DNA of 64,000 nt. Source: Micromonospora echinospora (GTDB lineage: Bacteria > Actinomycetota > Actinomycetes > Mycobacteriales > Micromonosporaceae). The notes beneath the pieces were generated by a model. The model made no database searches and was not told the DNA's origin. It saw nothing but the letters and a program-made list of their open reading frames with translations. The stretch lies in contig NZ_JACHJC010000001.1 of NCBI RefSeq assembly GCF_014203425.1, forward strand, positions 2,666,001-2,730,000, written 5' to 3'. The position numbers were made by a program, and so were the translations under genes. Every line of letters begins with the position of its first letter. The stretch's first letter is position 1. Positions 7,537-16,326 of the stretch are shown here, piece after piece.

Positions 7537-9249
7537 ATGAACGGCGGCCAGCCCCGGTACGGGGGCACCCTGCGGCTCTACGGGCCCGGCAGCATGGACC
7601 ATCTCGATCCGGCCTGCGCCTACTACATGCTCGGCGGGCAGATCATCCGGCTCTTCGCCCGGCAGCTCTTCACCTACCGGCCGGTCGCCGACCTGCGTGA
7701 CCCGTCGGCCGTCACGCCCGTGCCCGACGTGGCCGAGGCGGTGCCGACAGTGGACAACGGCGGGATCAGCGCCGACCACACCCGCTACACGATCCGGTTG
7801 CGCCCCGGCGTGTACTGGGACACCGACCCGCCCCGGGAGGTGACCGCCGGGGACTTCGTGCGCGGCTTCAAGCGGATGACCAACCCGGTGCTGCGGGCCG
7901 GCGGGATCGGCTACTTCACCAGCACCATCCGGGGGATGGCCGAGTACTGCGACGCGTACGACGCCGCGATCACCTCGGCCGAGCCGACCGCCGCCGAGCT
8001 GGCCGCGTTCCAGAACAGCCACGAGATCGCCGGGCTGCGGGCCGTCGACGACCGGACGATCGTGTTCGACCTGATCCGCCCGGCGGTGGACTTCCTGCAC
8101 ATCCTGGCGCTGCACTTCGCCTCCGCCGCCCCGGTCGAGTACGACGAGGTGCTGCCGGACAGCGCGGAGTTCCGGCGGCGGGTGCGCTCCAACGGGCCGT
8201 ACCGGGTCACCCACTACGTCCACGGCGAGTCGGTGCGGCTGGCGCGCAACCCGGTGTGGCGCAAGGCGTCCGACCCGGTGCGCCAGCAGTACCTGGACGG
8301 GGTCGAGGTGACCATGGAGATCGCCACCCCGCAGCAGGTGGGTGAGGTGATCGACAGCGGGCGCGCCGACCTGTCCTGGGCGTCACCGATCACCGAGCCC
8401 TACGTCGCGCCGCCCACCGACCCGGGCAACGACCTCGGCTACGCGCTCAACCCGTACCTGGTGTTCAACCTGCTCAGCCCGAACGCCGACCGGGCGATGA
8501 GCAAGCTCAAGGTGCGCCAGGCCATCGCGTACGCGATGAACAAGGCCGCGATCGCCGAGATCTACCACGACCTGGAGGCCGGGACGGTGATGCTGCCCGG
8601 CCACACGGCGATCCCGCCGGGCAACGACGGGCACGTCGACTTCAACCTGTATCCGACACCGGGCGACCGGGGCGACCCGGAGCGCTGCCGGGCGCTGCTG
8701 GCCGAGGCGGGCTACCCGGACGGGCTCACCCTCACCGCCGTGCACCGGGACGTGGACGCCAACCCGGAGGTGGCCCGCTCCTACGCCACCGACCTGGAGA
8801 AGGGCGGCATCAGCGTGCGCCTGGTCGCGCTCGGCCACGCCGAGTACTACCAGTTCCTGCGCGACCCGGCCAACGCCCGCGCCGGCGCCTGGGACATCTC
8901 CGCGCCGTCCTGGACGCCCGACTGGTTCGGCCCGAACGGGCGCACCTACGTCCAGCCGATGTTCCAGACGAACACGTCCCGCGGCACCAGCAACTACGGC
9001 GGATACAGCAACCCGGAGGTCGACCGGCTGATCGAGGAGGCGCTCGGCGCCACCGACCGGGCCCGCGCCACCGAGCTGTGGCACCAGGTCGACCTGCACG
9101 TCATGCGGGACGCCGCGATCGTGCCGATCCTCGTGCACGCCCCGACCATCCCGCACCGCAAGGGCCGGCGGGTCCGCAACGCGATCGCCATGCCCACTGT
9201 GGACCGCTGGTTCGACCTGTCCAACCTCTGGCTGGAGGAGTCCGCATGA
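7537..9249 (+). CDS. Leaderless oligopeptide-binding-protein (SBP_bac_5) homologue 2
   Basis: I start at ATG 7537 because GAAAGG lies 9 bases upstream; the GTG at 7531 is too close to it. The 570-residue product opens MNGGQPRYGGTLRLYGPG, so the binding-protein domain begins almost at residue 9 and no export signal fits. It has VRGFKRMTNPVLRAGG, SNGPYRVTHYVHGESVRLARNP, LNPYLVFNLLSP and VRQAIAYAMNKAAIAEIYHD, closely parallel to homologue 1. It overlaps the third homologue by ATGA. The 52-base gap from the DUF885 gene is the only sizeable break in the run. Function beyond ligand binding cannot be read from sequence. Confidence 0.82.
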   Translation: MNGGQPRYGGTLRLYGPGSMDHLDPACAYYMLGGQIIRLFARQLFTYRPVADLRDPSAVTPVPDVAEAVPTVDNGGISADHTRYTIRLRPGVYWDTDPPREVTAGDFVRGFKRMTNPVLRAGGIGYFTSTIRGMAEYCDAYDAAITSAEPTAAELAAFQNSHEIAGLRAVDDRTIVFDLIRPAVDFLHILALHFASAAPVEYDEVLPDSAEFRRRVRSNGPYRVTHYVHGESVRLARNPVWRKASDPVRQQYLDGVEVTMEIATPQQVGEVIDSGRADLSWASPITEPYVAPPTDPGNDLGYALNPYLVFNLLSPNADRAMSKLKVRQAIAYAMNKAAIAEIYHDLEAGTVMLPGHTAIPPGNDGHVDFNLYPTPGDRGDPERCRALLAEAGYPDGLTLTAVHRDVDANPEVARSYATDLEKGGISVRLVALGHAEYYQFLRDPANARAGAWDISAPSWTPDWFGPNGRTYVQPMFQTNTSRGTSNYGGYSNPEVDRLIEEALGATDRARATELWHQVDLHVMRDAAIVPILVHAPTIPHRKGRRVRNAIAMPTVDRWFDLSNLWLEESA

Positions 9250-10973
9250 CCGCAGCAGGCACGCCGACGGCCGCCGCGCACACCTCCGGCGGGGCCGGAC
9301 CGCGTCGCGGCGGCACGCTCACCCTGGTCGGCGCGGGCGACGTCGACCACCTCGACCCGGCGCTGGCGTACCACACGGTGACCCGGGGGATCATCCGCGC
9401 GTACACCCGGCAGCTGGTCACCTACCCGGCGACGCGCGACCACCGGCGCGCGGGCGACCTGGTGCCGGACCTGGCGGTGGCGGCGGACGGTCCGTACGAC
9501 GACGAGGGCCGCCGCTACCGGTTCACGCTGCGCGACGGGCTGCGCTGGGACCTGCCGAACGGGCCCCGGCCGCTCACCGCCGCCGACGTGGTACGCGGCA
9601 TCAAGCGGCTGGCCCACCCGATGGCGCCCAGCCCTGGCCTGCCCTACTACCTGAGCACCGTCGAAGGGCTCGCCGAGTTCCGCGACGACCTGCTCACGCT
9701 GCCCCGCGACCTCAACGTGGTGGCGCCCTACCTGGAGGCCGCCGAGGTGCCCGGGCTGCGGGTGCTCGATGGCCGGACGCTGGAGCTGACCACCCGCCGC
9801 CCCACCCCGGACTTCCTCAACATCCTGGCGTTGCCGTTCGCCTCCCCGGCGCCGGAGGAATACCTGTGGTTCGTGCCCGGCAGCCCTGAGCTGGACCAGC
9901 GGATCGGCTCCATCGGGCCGTACCGGATCACCGGCTACGAGCCGGACCGGCGCATCACGCTGGAGCGCAGCCGCACCTGGGACCCGGCCACCGACCCGGT
10001 CCGGGCCGCGCACGTGGACCGGATCGAGGTGCGGCAGGGGCTCGACGAGAAAACCTGCCACGACATGGTGATCGCCGGCGACGCCGACATGATGTGGGAC
10101 ATCCAGCCGCTGACCGAGCGGCTGCCGGAGATGTTCGCCGCCGGGGATCCCCGGCTGGAGGTCTGCCCGGCCGGCCTGTTCAGCCCGTACCTGGTGATCA
10201 ACGTGCTCAGCCCCAACGAGGGCGGCGCGCTGGCCCGCCGGGAGGTCCGGGAGGCGTTGCAGTACGCGATCGACAAGACCACTGTGGCCGAGGTCTGGGG
10301 CGGGCCGCGCCTCAACGACATCGCCGAGCAGATCCTGCCGCCGCTGTGCCGCGCGCACCGGCCGTTCGCCCCGTACGCCGCGAACGACGGCGCCGGCGAC
10401 CCGGAGCGGGCCCGGCGGCTGCTCGCCGACGCCGGCTACCCGGACGGGCTCACGTTGAAGCTTGTCTACCGGGACCGGGACATCCACCCGGAGACCGCGC
10501 GGGTGGTCCGCGCCGCCGCCGCCCGGGCCGGCATCACCCTCGACCTCGTCCCGGCCGGCATCACCGAGCTGTTCGGCACGTACCTCGGCCGGGCCGACGG
10601 GGCCCGCGAGGGCCGCTGGGACGTGGCGCTGTCCGGCTGGGAGCCGGACTGGCACGGCAACAACGCCCGCGTCTACCTCCAGGCGCTCTTCGACAGCTCC
10701 GGCGTCTCCGACAACGACGACTGGGGGTCGAACTTCGGCCACTACCACAACCCGGTCGTCAACGAGCACATCGACGCGGCGCTGAGCTGCGCCGACGAGA
10801 CGACCGCGAACGAGCACTGGCGGGCCGCGGAGCGGGAGGTGCTGCGCGACTGCGCGGTGGTGCCGATCCTCTTCGCCCACCAGTACTGGCTGCGCGGGCA
10901 CCGGGTGCGCAACTGGCTGCCGTACCCGGTGCTCAACGGTGACCTGACCAACCTGTGGCTGGGGGAGGACTGA
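9246..10973 (+). CDS. Leaderless oligopeptide-binding-protein (SBP_bac_5) homologue 3
   Basis: The ATGA overlap with homologue 2 fixes the start. The 575-residue protein has about 20 polar, Ala/Thr/Gly-rich residues before RRGGTLTLVGAGDVDHLDP, with no hydrophobic core or lipobox, so it too appears cytoplasmic. Conserved segments are RFTLRDGLRWDLP, VVRGIKRLAHPM, SIGPYRITGYEPDRRITLERS, FSPYLVINVLSPN and REVREALQYAIDKTTVAEVW. The three paralogues are divergent from each other, which suggests an old duplication with separate ligands or a multi-subunit assembly rather than recent copying. Confidence 0.82.
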   Translation: MTAAGTPTAAAHTSGGAGPRRGGTLTLVGAGDVDHLDPALAYHTVTRGIIRAYTRQLVTYPATRDHRRAGDLVPDLAVAADGPYDDEGRRYRFTLRDGLRWDLPNGPRPLTAADVVRGIKRLAHPMAPSPGLPYYLSTVEGLAEFRDDLLTLPRDLNVVAPYLEAAEVPGLRVLDGRTLELTTRRPTPDFLNILALPFASPAPEEYLWFVPGSPELDQRIGSIGPYRITGYEPDRRITLERSRTWDPATDPVRAAHVDRIEVRQGLDEKTCHDMVIAGDADMMWDIQPLTERLPEMFAAGDPRLEVCPAGLFSPYLVINVLSPNEGGALARREVREALQYAIDKTTVAEVWGGPRLNDIAEQILPPLCRAHRPFAPYAANDGAGDPERARRLLADAGYPDGLTLKLVYRDRDIHPETARVVRAAAARAGITLDLVPAGITELFGTYLGRADGAREGRWDVALSGWEPDWHGNNARVYLQALFDSSGVSDNDDWGSNFGHYHNPVVNEHIDAALSCADETTANEHWRAAEREVLRDCAVVPILFAHQYWLRGHRVRNWLPYPVLNGDLTNLWLGED

Positions 10974-10984
10974 CGCCCGGGTCG

Positions 10985-11767
10985 ATGAGCGGCGACGACC
11001 ACCGGCTCACCGTACGTCTCGGCGAGCTGGCCCAGACACACGCCGACCGGGCGGCGGCGCGCGCCGGCGTGCCCGCCGTCCGGCTGGACCGGCTGGCCGC
11101 CGAGTCGCTGCGGCTGGACGAGGACTTCTGCCGGGAGGTGGCCGACCGCTACGAAGCCGCCCCGATGGTCACCGCCGGCACGGAGCGCGGGTACGCCCGG
11201 CTGGCCGAGGAGAACCTGCGGCAGTTCCGGCTGATCGGCGAGGTGGGCATCCGGGTGCTGCCGTGGACCGGGCCGGGGCAGCCGTACCGGGACTCGCGGG
11301 ACCTGGTCGCGCGGGTCCGCTCGACCGGCCTGCTCCACGTCTTCCTCACCCGCCACGGGCACGGACCGGCCGGCGCGGGCGGCGACCATCCGCTGCGCGC
11401 CCCCGCCGGAGTCCGGGCCGGCGGGGAGGAACTGCTGCACAACGACATCTTCCGGGCGGTGCACGACGTCTTCGGGCACGTCCTGTTCGGCAACACGTTC
11501 GGGCCGCGCGGGGAGTTCCGGGCCACCCGCTGCCACCTCGCGATGTACCCGGCCGACCTGCACCCGCTGGTCTTCGCCGAGTTGGTCGGCCAGCTCTGCT
11601 GGTTCTTCCACGGCCCGCACCTGCGCCGCCCGGACGGGACGCTGCCCCGGCGCGGCGAGCCCGGGTACGTGCCGCCGCCACGGCGTCCGTACCCGCCGCA
11701 GAAGCAGCTCGTGTACGACAGGCGCACCCTGGACCGGTTCGCCGCGCTGTTCACGTCGCCGGGCTGA
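10985..11767 (+). CDS. HDxxGH-motif putative metal-binding protein
   Basis: The 260-residue protein starts at ATG 10985, 11 bases after homologue 3. Its hallmark is NDIFRAVHDVFGHVLFGNTFGP with H160-D161-VFG-H165. This recalls the metal-binding HExxGH/HDxxGH segment of pterin-dependent aromatic amino acid hydroxylases and of an uncharacterised family found in phages and bacteria. RPYPPQKQLVYDRRTLDRF near the C-terminus looks like a conserved closing motif. A non-haem iron oxygenase or hydrolase role is possible but not shown. It ends the plus-strand run and overlaps the 3' end of the convergent PmbA-like gene by 17 bases. Confidence 0.5.
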   Translation: MSGDDHRLTVRLGELAQTHADRAAARAGVPAVRLDRLAAESLRLDEDFCREVADRYEAAPMVTAGTERGYARLAEENLRQFRLIGEVGIRVLPWTGPGQPYRDSRDLVARVRSTGLLHVFLTRHGHGPAGAGGDHPLRAPAGVRAGGEELLHNDIFRAVHDVFGHVLFGNTFGPRGEFRATRCHLAMYPADLHPLVFAELVGQLCWFFHGPHLRRPDGTLPRRGEPGYVPPPRRPYPPQKQLVYDRRTLDRFAALFTSPG

Positions 11768-13124
11768 CCGCCGACATCAGGAAGTCGGGCACCCGCAGCG
11801 GCGGCATCACCATCCGGGTGAAGTAGTCGCCCCACTCCCGGGGCAGCGCCGCCGCCGGCCGCCCGGCCTCGGTGGCCCGGGCCAGCAGCGACAGCGGGCT
11901 CTCGTTGAACCGGAAGTTGTGCACAGTGCCGACGATCTCGCCGTCCTCCACCAGGCGCACGCCGTCGCGGGTGAGGCCGGTCAGCAGCAGCGACGCCGGG
12001 TCGACGTCGCGCAGGTACCACAGCGAGGTGAGCAGCAGGCCGCGCCGGGTGGAGCGCACCATCTCGGGCAGCGTCGGCGCGTCCGGCCCGCCCTCCAGCA
12101 CCAGGTTGTCCACCATCGGGGTGAGCGGCGCGCCGGTCCGCGCGGCGGTGTGCCGGGTCTGCACGAGCGCGGTCAGTACGCCCTCGTCGATCCAGCGGGT
12201 CGGCCGCAGCGGCAGCCCGTTGTCGACCACGGCGGTCAGGTCGTCGGTGCCCCGGCTGACCGTGAACGGGGCGCAGGGCAGCAGCGGGTGGTCCGGGTCG
12301 CTGCGCAGCGTCAGCGGCAGCGCGGTGAGGCGCTCGCCGATCGGCAGGCGGCCGTCCGGGCGGCTGAACGCGGTACGCCCGTCCAGCGCGCCGCGTGCGC
12401 CGGCGGCCAGGTAGAGGTGGAGCATCAGGTCGGCCACGCAGTTCGGGGTGAGCAGCACCTCGTAGCGTCCCGGGGGCAGCTCGACCCGGCGGCCGGGCCG
12501 CGCCAGCGTGGCGGACAGCTCAGCGGCGAGCGCCGGCACGTCCAGCCCGGTCAGGCCGGGCGCCGTCACACCGGCCCAGGCCGAGTCGTCGCCGTCGCGC
12601 ACGCTCAGGTCGAACAGGCCGGTGGACTGCGGGTGCCGCAGGCGGGCGCCGGTGGACGCGGCGAGATAGGTGGTGACCACCCGGTGCTCGGTGTAGCCGT
12701 AGAGCCGCCGCCGCCCGGCTGCCGCGAACGCCTCGGCCAGGCCGGGCAGCACGTCGCGGAACGCGTCGACCGAGGTGAAGCCGGGCGGCTCCGCCCAGGA
12801 CGGCGTCCGCCACGGCTCGGGCAGCGACGCCGCGTCGGCGGCGGGCGGGGCGTCGCGGGCGGCCCGCTCGGCCGCGCGGACCAGGCCGGGCAGCGCGTCG
12901 CCGAGCGCGCCGCCGTGCCCGACCAGCCCGACGTGTACGCCTGCGGCGCCGTCCCGTACCGCCACCGCAGTCACCCGGCGGGACCGCACGCTGCCGTTCG
13001 TGGTGAGCGCGTTGCCCGCCCAGCGCATGTGCGCGGCGGCCGTCTCGTCGGCGATCAGCAGCAGCTCGTCGGCGTCGCGCCGGTGCCGCAGCGCCGCTTC
13101 CAGGGCGTCCTGGATCCCGCTCAC
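11751..13124 (-). CDS. PmbA/TldE-like metalloprotease partner subunit
   Basis: The 457-residue protein starts at GTG 13124, overlapping the TldD stop by four bases. It has the PmbA layout: variable N-terminal domain, GLFDLSVRDGDDSAWAGVTAP, PGRYEVLLTPNCVADLMLHL and a C-terminal VDNLVLEGG/IVGTVHNFRFNESPLSLL region. It has no HExxxH, as expected for the non-catalytic TldE/PmbA half of the heterodimer. TldD/TldE pairs cleave unfolded or modified peptides and mature some RiPPs (microcin B17). The gene converges on, and overlaps, the HDxxGH protein gene. Given three peptide-binding homologues next door, it may act on the same peptide. Confidence 0.85.
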   Translation of the reverse strand: MSGIQDALEAALRHRRDADELLLIADETAAAHMRWAGNALTTNGSVRSRRVTAVAVRDGAAGVHVGLVGHGGALGDALPGLVRAAERAARDAPPAADAASLPEPWRTPSWAEPPGFTSVDAFRDVLPGLAEAFAAAGRRRLYGYTEHRVVTTYLAASTGARLRHPQSTGLFDLSVRDGDDSAWAGVTAPGLTGLDVPALAAELSATLARPGRRVELPPGRYEVLLTPNCVADLMLHLYLAAGARGALDGRTAFSRPDGRLPIGERLTALPLTLRSDPDHPLLPCAPFTVSRGTDDLTAVVDNGLPLRPTRWIDEGVLTALVQTRHTAARTGAPLTPMVDNLVLEGGPDAPTLPEMVRSTRRGLLLTSLWYLRDVDPASLLLTGLTRDGVRLVEDGEIVGTVHNFRFNESPLSLLARATEAGRPAAALPREWGDYFTRMVMPPLRVPDFLMSAVSPAT

Positions 13125-14626
13125 CCGTCCCGCCCTCCGGTGTCGACGACGTCGATGCCGCGGAACACCGCGGCCGGGCAGCCGTGGCTGGCCGCGCTCG
13201 CCTGCACCGGCTGACCCTTGCCGCACATGTCGGCGCCGGAGAGCAGCCAGGTGCCCTCGCCGCCCAGCCCGCACAGCGCGGACCAGAACGCCGTGGTCTC
13301 CGCCTGGTACGCCGCGCCGGACACCTGCCCGGCCAGCCGCCCGTTGCGGATGCGGTGCCAGCGCTGGGCGGTGAACTGGAACTGCCGCCGGCGCATGTCG
13401 ATCGACCAGCTGTCCGAGCCGGCCAGGTAGAAGCCGTCCGTCACGCCCGCGATCAGGGCCGCCGTGTCCGGCCCGCCCACCGCCGGCCGCAGCGACACGT
13501 TCGGCATCCGGGCCATCGGCGTGTGCCGGTACGACTCGGCGTACGCGCAGCCGGCGGAACGCGGCAGGCCGGCCTGCGCGGCCGAGGCCCGGTCGTGCTG
13601 GAAGCCGACCAGGACGCCCGCCTCGACCAGCGGCCAGGACTGCGCGGCCACGCCCTCGTCGTCGAACCCGACGGTGGCGAGTCCGTGCGCGGCCGACCGG
13701 TCGGCGTCCACAGTCATCAGCGACGAGCCGTACCGCAGCCGCCCGGCCGACTCGGGGGTGGCGAACGTGCCGCCCGCGTACGACATCTCGTGGCCCAGCG
13801 CCCGGTCGTACTCGGTGGCGTGCCCGACCGACTCGTGGATGGTGAGCCAGAGCTGCGACGGATCGATCACCAGGTCGTACCGGCCCGGTCGCACCGGCGG
13901 CGCCTGCGTCTTCTCGGCCAGCAGCGCCGGCAGTTCGGCCAGCTCGCCGGCCCAGTCCCAGCCCTCACCGTGCAGGTACTCCCAGCCGCGGGCCACCGGC
14001 GGGCCGACCGTCCGCAGCGTCTGGACGCCGCCGTCGCGCGGGTGCCGGCCCACCGCCAGCACCTGCGGGTGCACCCGGACGCGCTGCTGGGTGACGGCGG
14101 TGCCGCCGAGGTCGGCGTAGTACGTGTTCTCCTGGGCGGCGCTGACGCGGGCCAGCACGTGCGCCACCGACCCGTGCGCCAGCAGCCCGGCGCACCAGTG
14201 GCTGAGCAGCTCCGCGCGTTCGCTCTCCGGCACCTCGAACGGGTTGATCCGGTACGGCGAGCGCCAGGTCGCCGCCGGGTACGCGGGCTCGGGCGCGAGC
14301 GCGACAGGCGCGCCGCCGACGTCGGCGCAGGCCCGGGCCAGCTCCAGCGCGTCGTCGCAGGCGCGTACCGCCGCCTCCGGCGTCAGCTCCGGCGTGGCGG
14401 CGAAGCCCCACGCGCCCCGGTGCAGCACCCGTACCGCCAGGCCGGTCTCGGTCTCCTCCTCGCTCGCCCGCAGCGCCCCGTCGTGCACGACGGTGCGCCC
14501 GGAGCGGACCCGCTGCACCCGCAGCGCGGCGTACCGCGCGCCCCGCTGCCGGGCCCGGGACAGGGCGGCGTCGGCGAGGCGGGCCACTGGAAGGGCGAGG
14601 AAGGAGTCGTCGATCTCGTCGGGCAC
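13121..14626 (-). CDS. tldD: TldD-like zinc metalloprotease
   Basis: This 501-residue protein starts at GTG 14626 behind CGGAGGCGC. It carries the zinc motif H264-ESVG-H269 in IHESVGHATEYDRALG, and the C-terminal ADMCGKGQPVQ segment with C468, the third ligand region of TldD proteins. The GGEGTWLLSG and HGCPAAVFRGIDV segments follow. It is the catalytic half of a TldD/TldE dimer that threads and cleaves flexible peptides. It is upstream of, and translationally coupled to, the PmbA-like gene. Actinobacteria often carry such pairs as housekeeping genes, so a link to the neighbouring cluster is only suggested. Confidence 0.9.
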   Translation of the reverse strand: MPDEIDDSFLALPVARLADAALSRARQRGARYAALRVQRVRSGRTVVHDGALRASEEETETGLAVRVLHRGAWGFAATPELTPEAAVRACDDALELARACADVGGAPVALAPEPAYPAATWRSPYRINPFEVPESERAELLSHWCAGLLAHGSVAHVLARVSAAQENTYYADLGGTAVTQQRVRVHPQVLAVGRHPRDGGVQTLRTVGPPVARGWEYLHGEGWDWAGELAELPALLAEKTQAPPVRPGRYDLVIDPSQLWLTIHESVGHATEYDRALGHEMSYAGGTFATPESAGRLRYGSSLMTVDADRSAAHGLATVGFDDEGVAAQSWPLVEAGVLVGFQHDRASAAQAGLPRSAGCAYAESYRHTPMARMPNVSLRPAVGGPDTAALIAGVTDGFYLAGSDSWSIDMRRRQFQFTAQRWHRIRNGRLAGQVSGAAYQAETTAFWSALCGLGGEGTWLLSGADMCGKGQPVQASAASHGCPAAVFRGIDVVDTGGRDG

Positions 14627-15038
14627 ACGCGCCTCCGGTCGCCGGGGTGCCGCCGTCCGCGCCGGTGGCGCGGCGGCCCGGGGGTTGCGGTGAGGAGACT
14701 AGTGCGGCGGGCGGGCCCCGCACAGGGGGCCGCATGGCGGCCGGGCGGCCGACCAGCGCCGTCGCCGCGCAACACAGCAATCGGGAAGAAGACCACGGCC
14801 GCGCCGGGGCGCTTGATTGGATCGGCGTCGCTCAATAGATTGAGGGCGGGCGCCGCCGAGGTCCGCACGACCGGGCCGTCGGCGGCTGACAGGTCCACCC
14901 CGAGCCGGGCACGTCGGTCGTCCGTACCGACTTCTCACAGTGGCGCATCGACGCGCCGCCACCGAAGCGCGTCGCCGCGCCGCCGTCCGTCCGGACGCGC
15001 GTCGTCGCGCCGCGCCGCCCGACGCAGAAGGACTTCCC
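14627..15038. other. 412-base divergent intergenic region with one palindrome
   Basis: This gap lies between tldD (minus) and the CBM2 protein gene (plus). The clearest structure is CTCAATAGATTGAG (14831-14844), a 6-base inverted repeat with a 2-base centre in a locally AT-richer patch (about 14812-14844). It could be an operator. The region 14940-15035 is made of near-repeated GC-rich runs with no credible gene. I see no clear -35/-10 pair. Confidence 0.4.
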
Positions 15039-16310
15039 ATGACGATTCTCCGTATCCGCTCCGGCCCGGCCCTGGCGGCGGTGACCGCGGCGGCCGCCGT
15101 CGTGGCGGCCACCGCGACCGCGCTGCTCGCCGGCCCGGCCGCAGCCGCGCAGGGCTGCCAGGTCGACTACACACCCAACCAGTGGCCCGGCGGGTTCACC
15201 GCGAGCGTCAAGGTCTCACCCGGCGACTCGGCCGTCTCCGGGTGGACAGTCACCTGGACGTACGCCGGCGACGAGCGCGTCACGAACGGCTGGAACGCCA
15301 CTGTCAGCCAGTCCGGTTCGACTGTCACCGCCCGCAACATGTCGTACAACGGCGGCATCCCGGCCGGCGGCTCCACCGAGTTCGGCGTGCAGGGCACGTT
15401 CAGCGCCGCCGGTGGCGCGCCGAGCGGGTTCACGCTCAACGGCGTGCCGTGCAACGGCGCCGCGCCGTCCCCGACCGTCGTGCCCACCACCGCGGTGCCG
15501 ACCACGGCGCCGCCGACGAGCGCCCCGCCCACGACGGCCCCGCCGACCACGGCGCCCCCGACCAGCGCGCCGCCCACGACGGCGCCGCCGACCAGCGCGC
15601 CCCCGACGACCCCGCCGCCGAGCGGGTGCGCCGGGGCGGTGCTCTGCGACGGCTTCGAGAACCAGACCGGCTCGACGCCGTCCGGCGACTGGGCGGTGGT
15701 GAGCCCGGACTGCTCCGGCGCCGGTACGGCCACAGTGGACACCACCACCACGCACAGCGGCAGCCGCGCGGTCCGGATCAACGGCGCCGCCGGCTACTGC
15801 AACCACGTCTTCGTCCGGACCACGAAGAACCTCAGCGGCCTGGGCAGCGTCCGGTACGCCCGGATCTGGGTGCGGCACACCACCGCCCAGCCCACCGACC
15901 ACACCACGATGATCACCATGGCGGACGCCGCCGACGGCAACCGGGACCTGCGGCTGGGCGGCCAGAACGGCGCCCTGCAGTGGAACCGCGCCTCCGACGA
16001 CGCCACGCTGCCCGAGCAGAGCCCGGCCGGGGTGGCGCAGAGCGTGCCGCTGCCCACCAACCGCTGGGCCTGCCTGGAGTTCATGGTGGACGGATCGGCC
16101 GGCCAGCTCCGTACCTGGCTGGACGGCGTCGCCGTCACCGGGCTGACCGCCGACGGCGTACCGACGCACGACATCGACGGCCAGTGGTACAACCGCACCT
16201 GGCGGCCGCAGCTCACCGACCTGAAACTGGGCTGGGAGAGCTACGGCGGCGGGGCCGACACCCTCTGGTACGACGACGTGGCGATGGGATCGACCCGGAT
16301 CGGCTGCTGA
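15039..16310 (+). CDS. Secreted CBM2 protein with C-terminal Cip1-like/lyase-like jelly-roll domain
   Basis: The 423-residue protein starts at ATG 15039 behind AGAAGGA. Residues 1-37 form a Sec signal ending AGPAAAA. Residues 38-146 are a family 2 cellulose-binding module, with bounding cysteines and a WPGGFTASVKV strand. A Pro/Thr linker (about 148-203) follows. Residues 205-423 (CDGFENQTGSTPSGDW, HSGSRAVRINGAAGYCNHVFV, RTWLDGVAVTGL, LWYDDVAMG) resemble the single-domain jelly-roll of Cip1/glucuronan-lyase-like proteins often tethered to cellulose modules in actinobacteria. The protein is extracellular and likely acts on plant cell wall. Enzymatic activity is uncertain, because Cip1 itself is poorly characterised. 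Confidence 0.75.
   Translation: MTILRIRSGPALAAVTAAAAVVAATATALLAGPAAAAQGCQVDYTPNQWPGGFTASVKVSPGDSAVSGWTVTWTYAGDERVTNGWNATVSQSGSTVTARNMSYNGGIPAGGSTEFGVQGTFSAAGGAPSGFTLNGVPCNGAAPSPTVVPTTAVPTTAPPTSAPPTTAPPTTAPPTSAPPTTAPPTSAPPTTPPPSGCAGAVLCDGFENQTGSTPSGDWAVVSPDCSGAGTATVDTTTTHSGSRAVRINGAAGYCNHVFVRTTKNLSGLGSVRYARIWVRHTTAQPTDHTTMITMADAADGNRDLRLGGQNGALQWNRASDDATLPEQSPAGVAQSVPLPTNRWACLEFMVDGSAGQLRTWLDGVAVTGLTADGVPTHDIDGQWYNRTWRPQLTDLKLGWESYGGGADTLWYDDVAMGSTRIGC
15470..15625 (+). repeat. Repetitive Pro/Thr linker-coding DNA
   Basis: This stretch encodes repeats of the form TTAPPTSAPP within the CBM2 protein, giving near-identical 15-30 base units. It is an interdomain linker, not a mobile repeat, but is a likely place for length change by slippage. 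Confidence 0.7.
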
Positions 16311-16326
16311 CGCGGCACACCGACGA

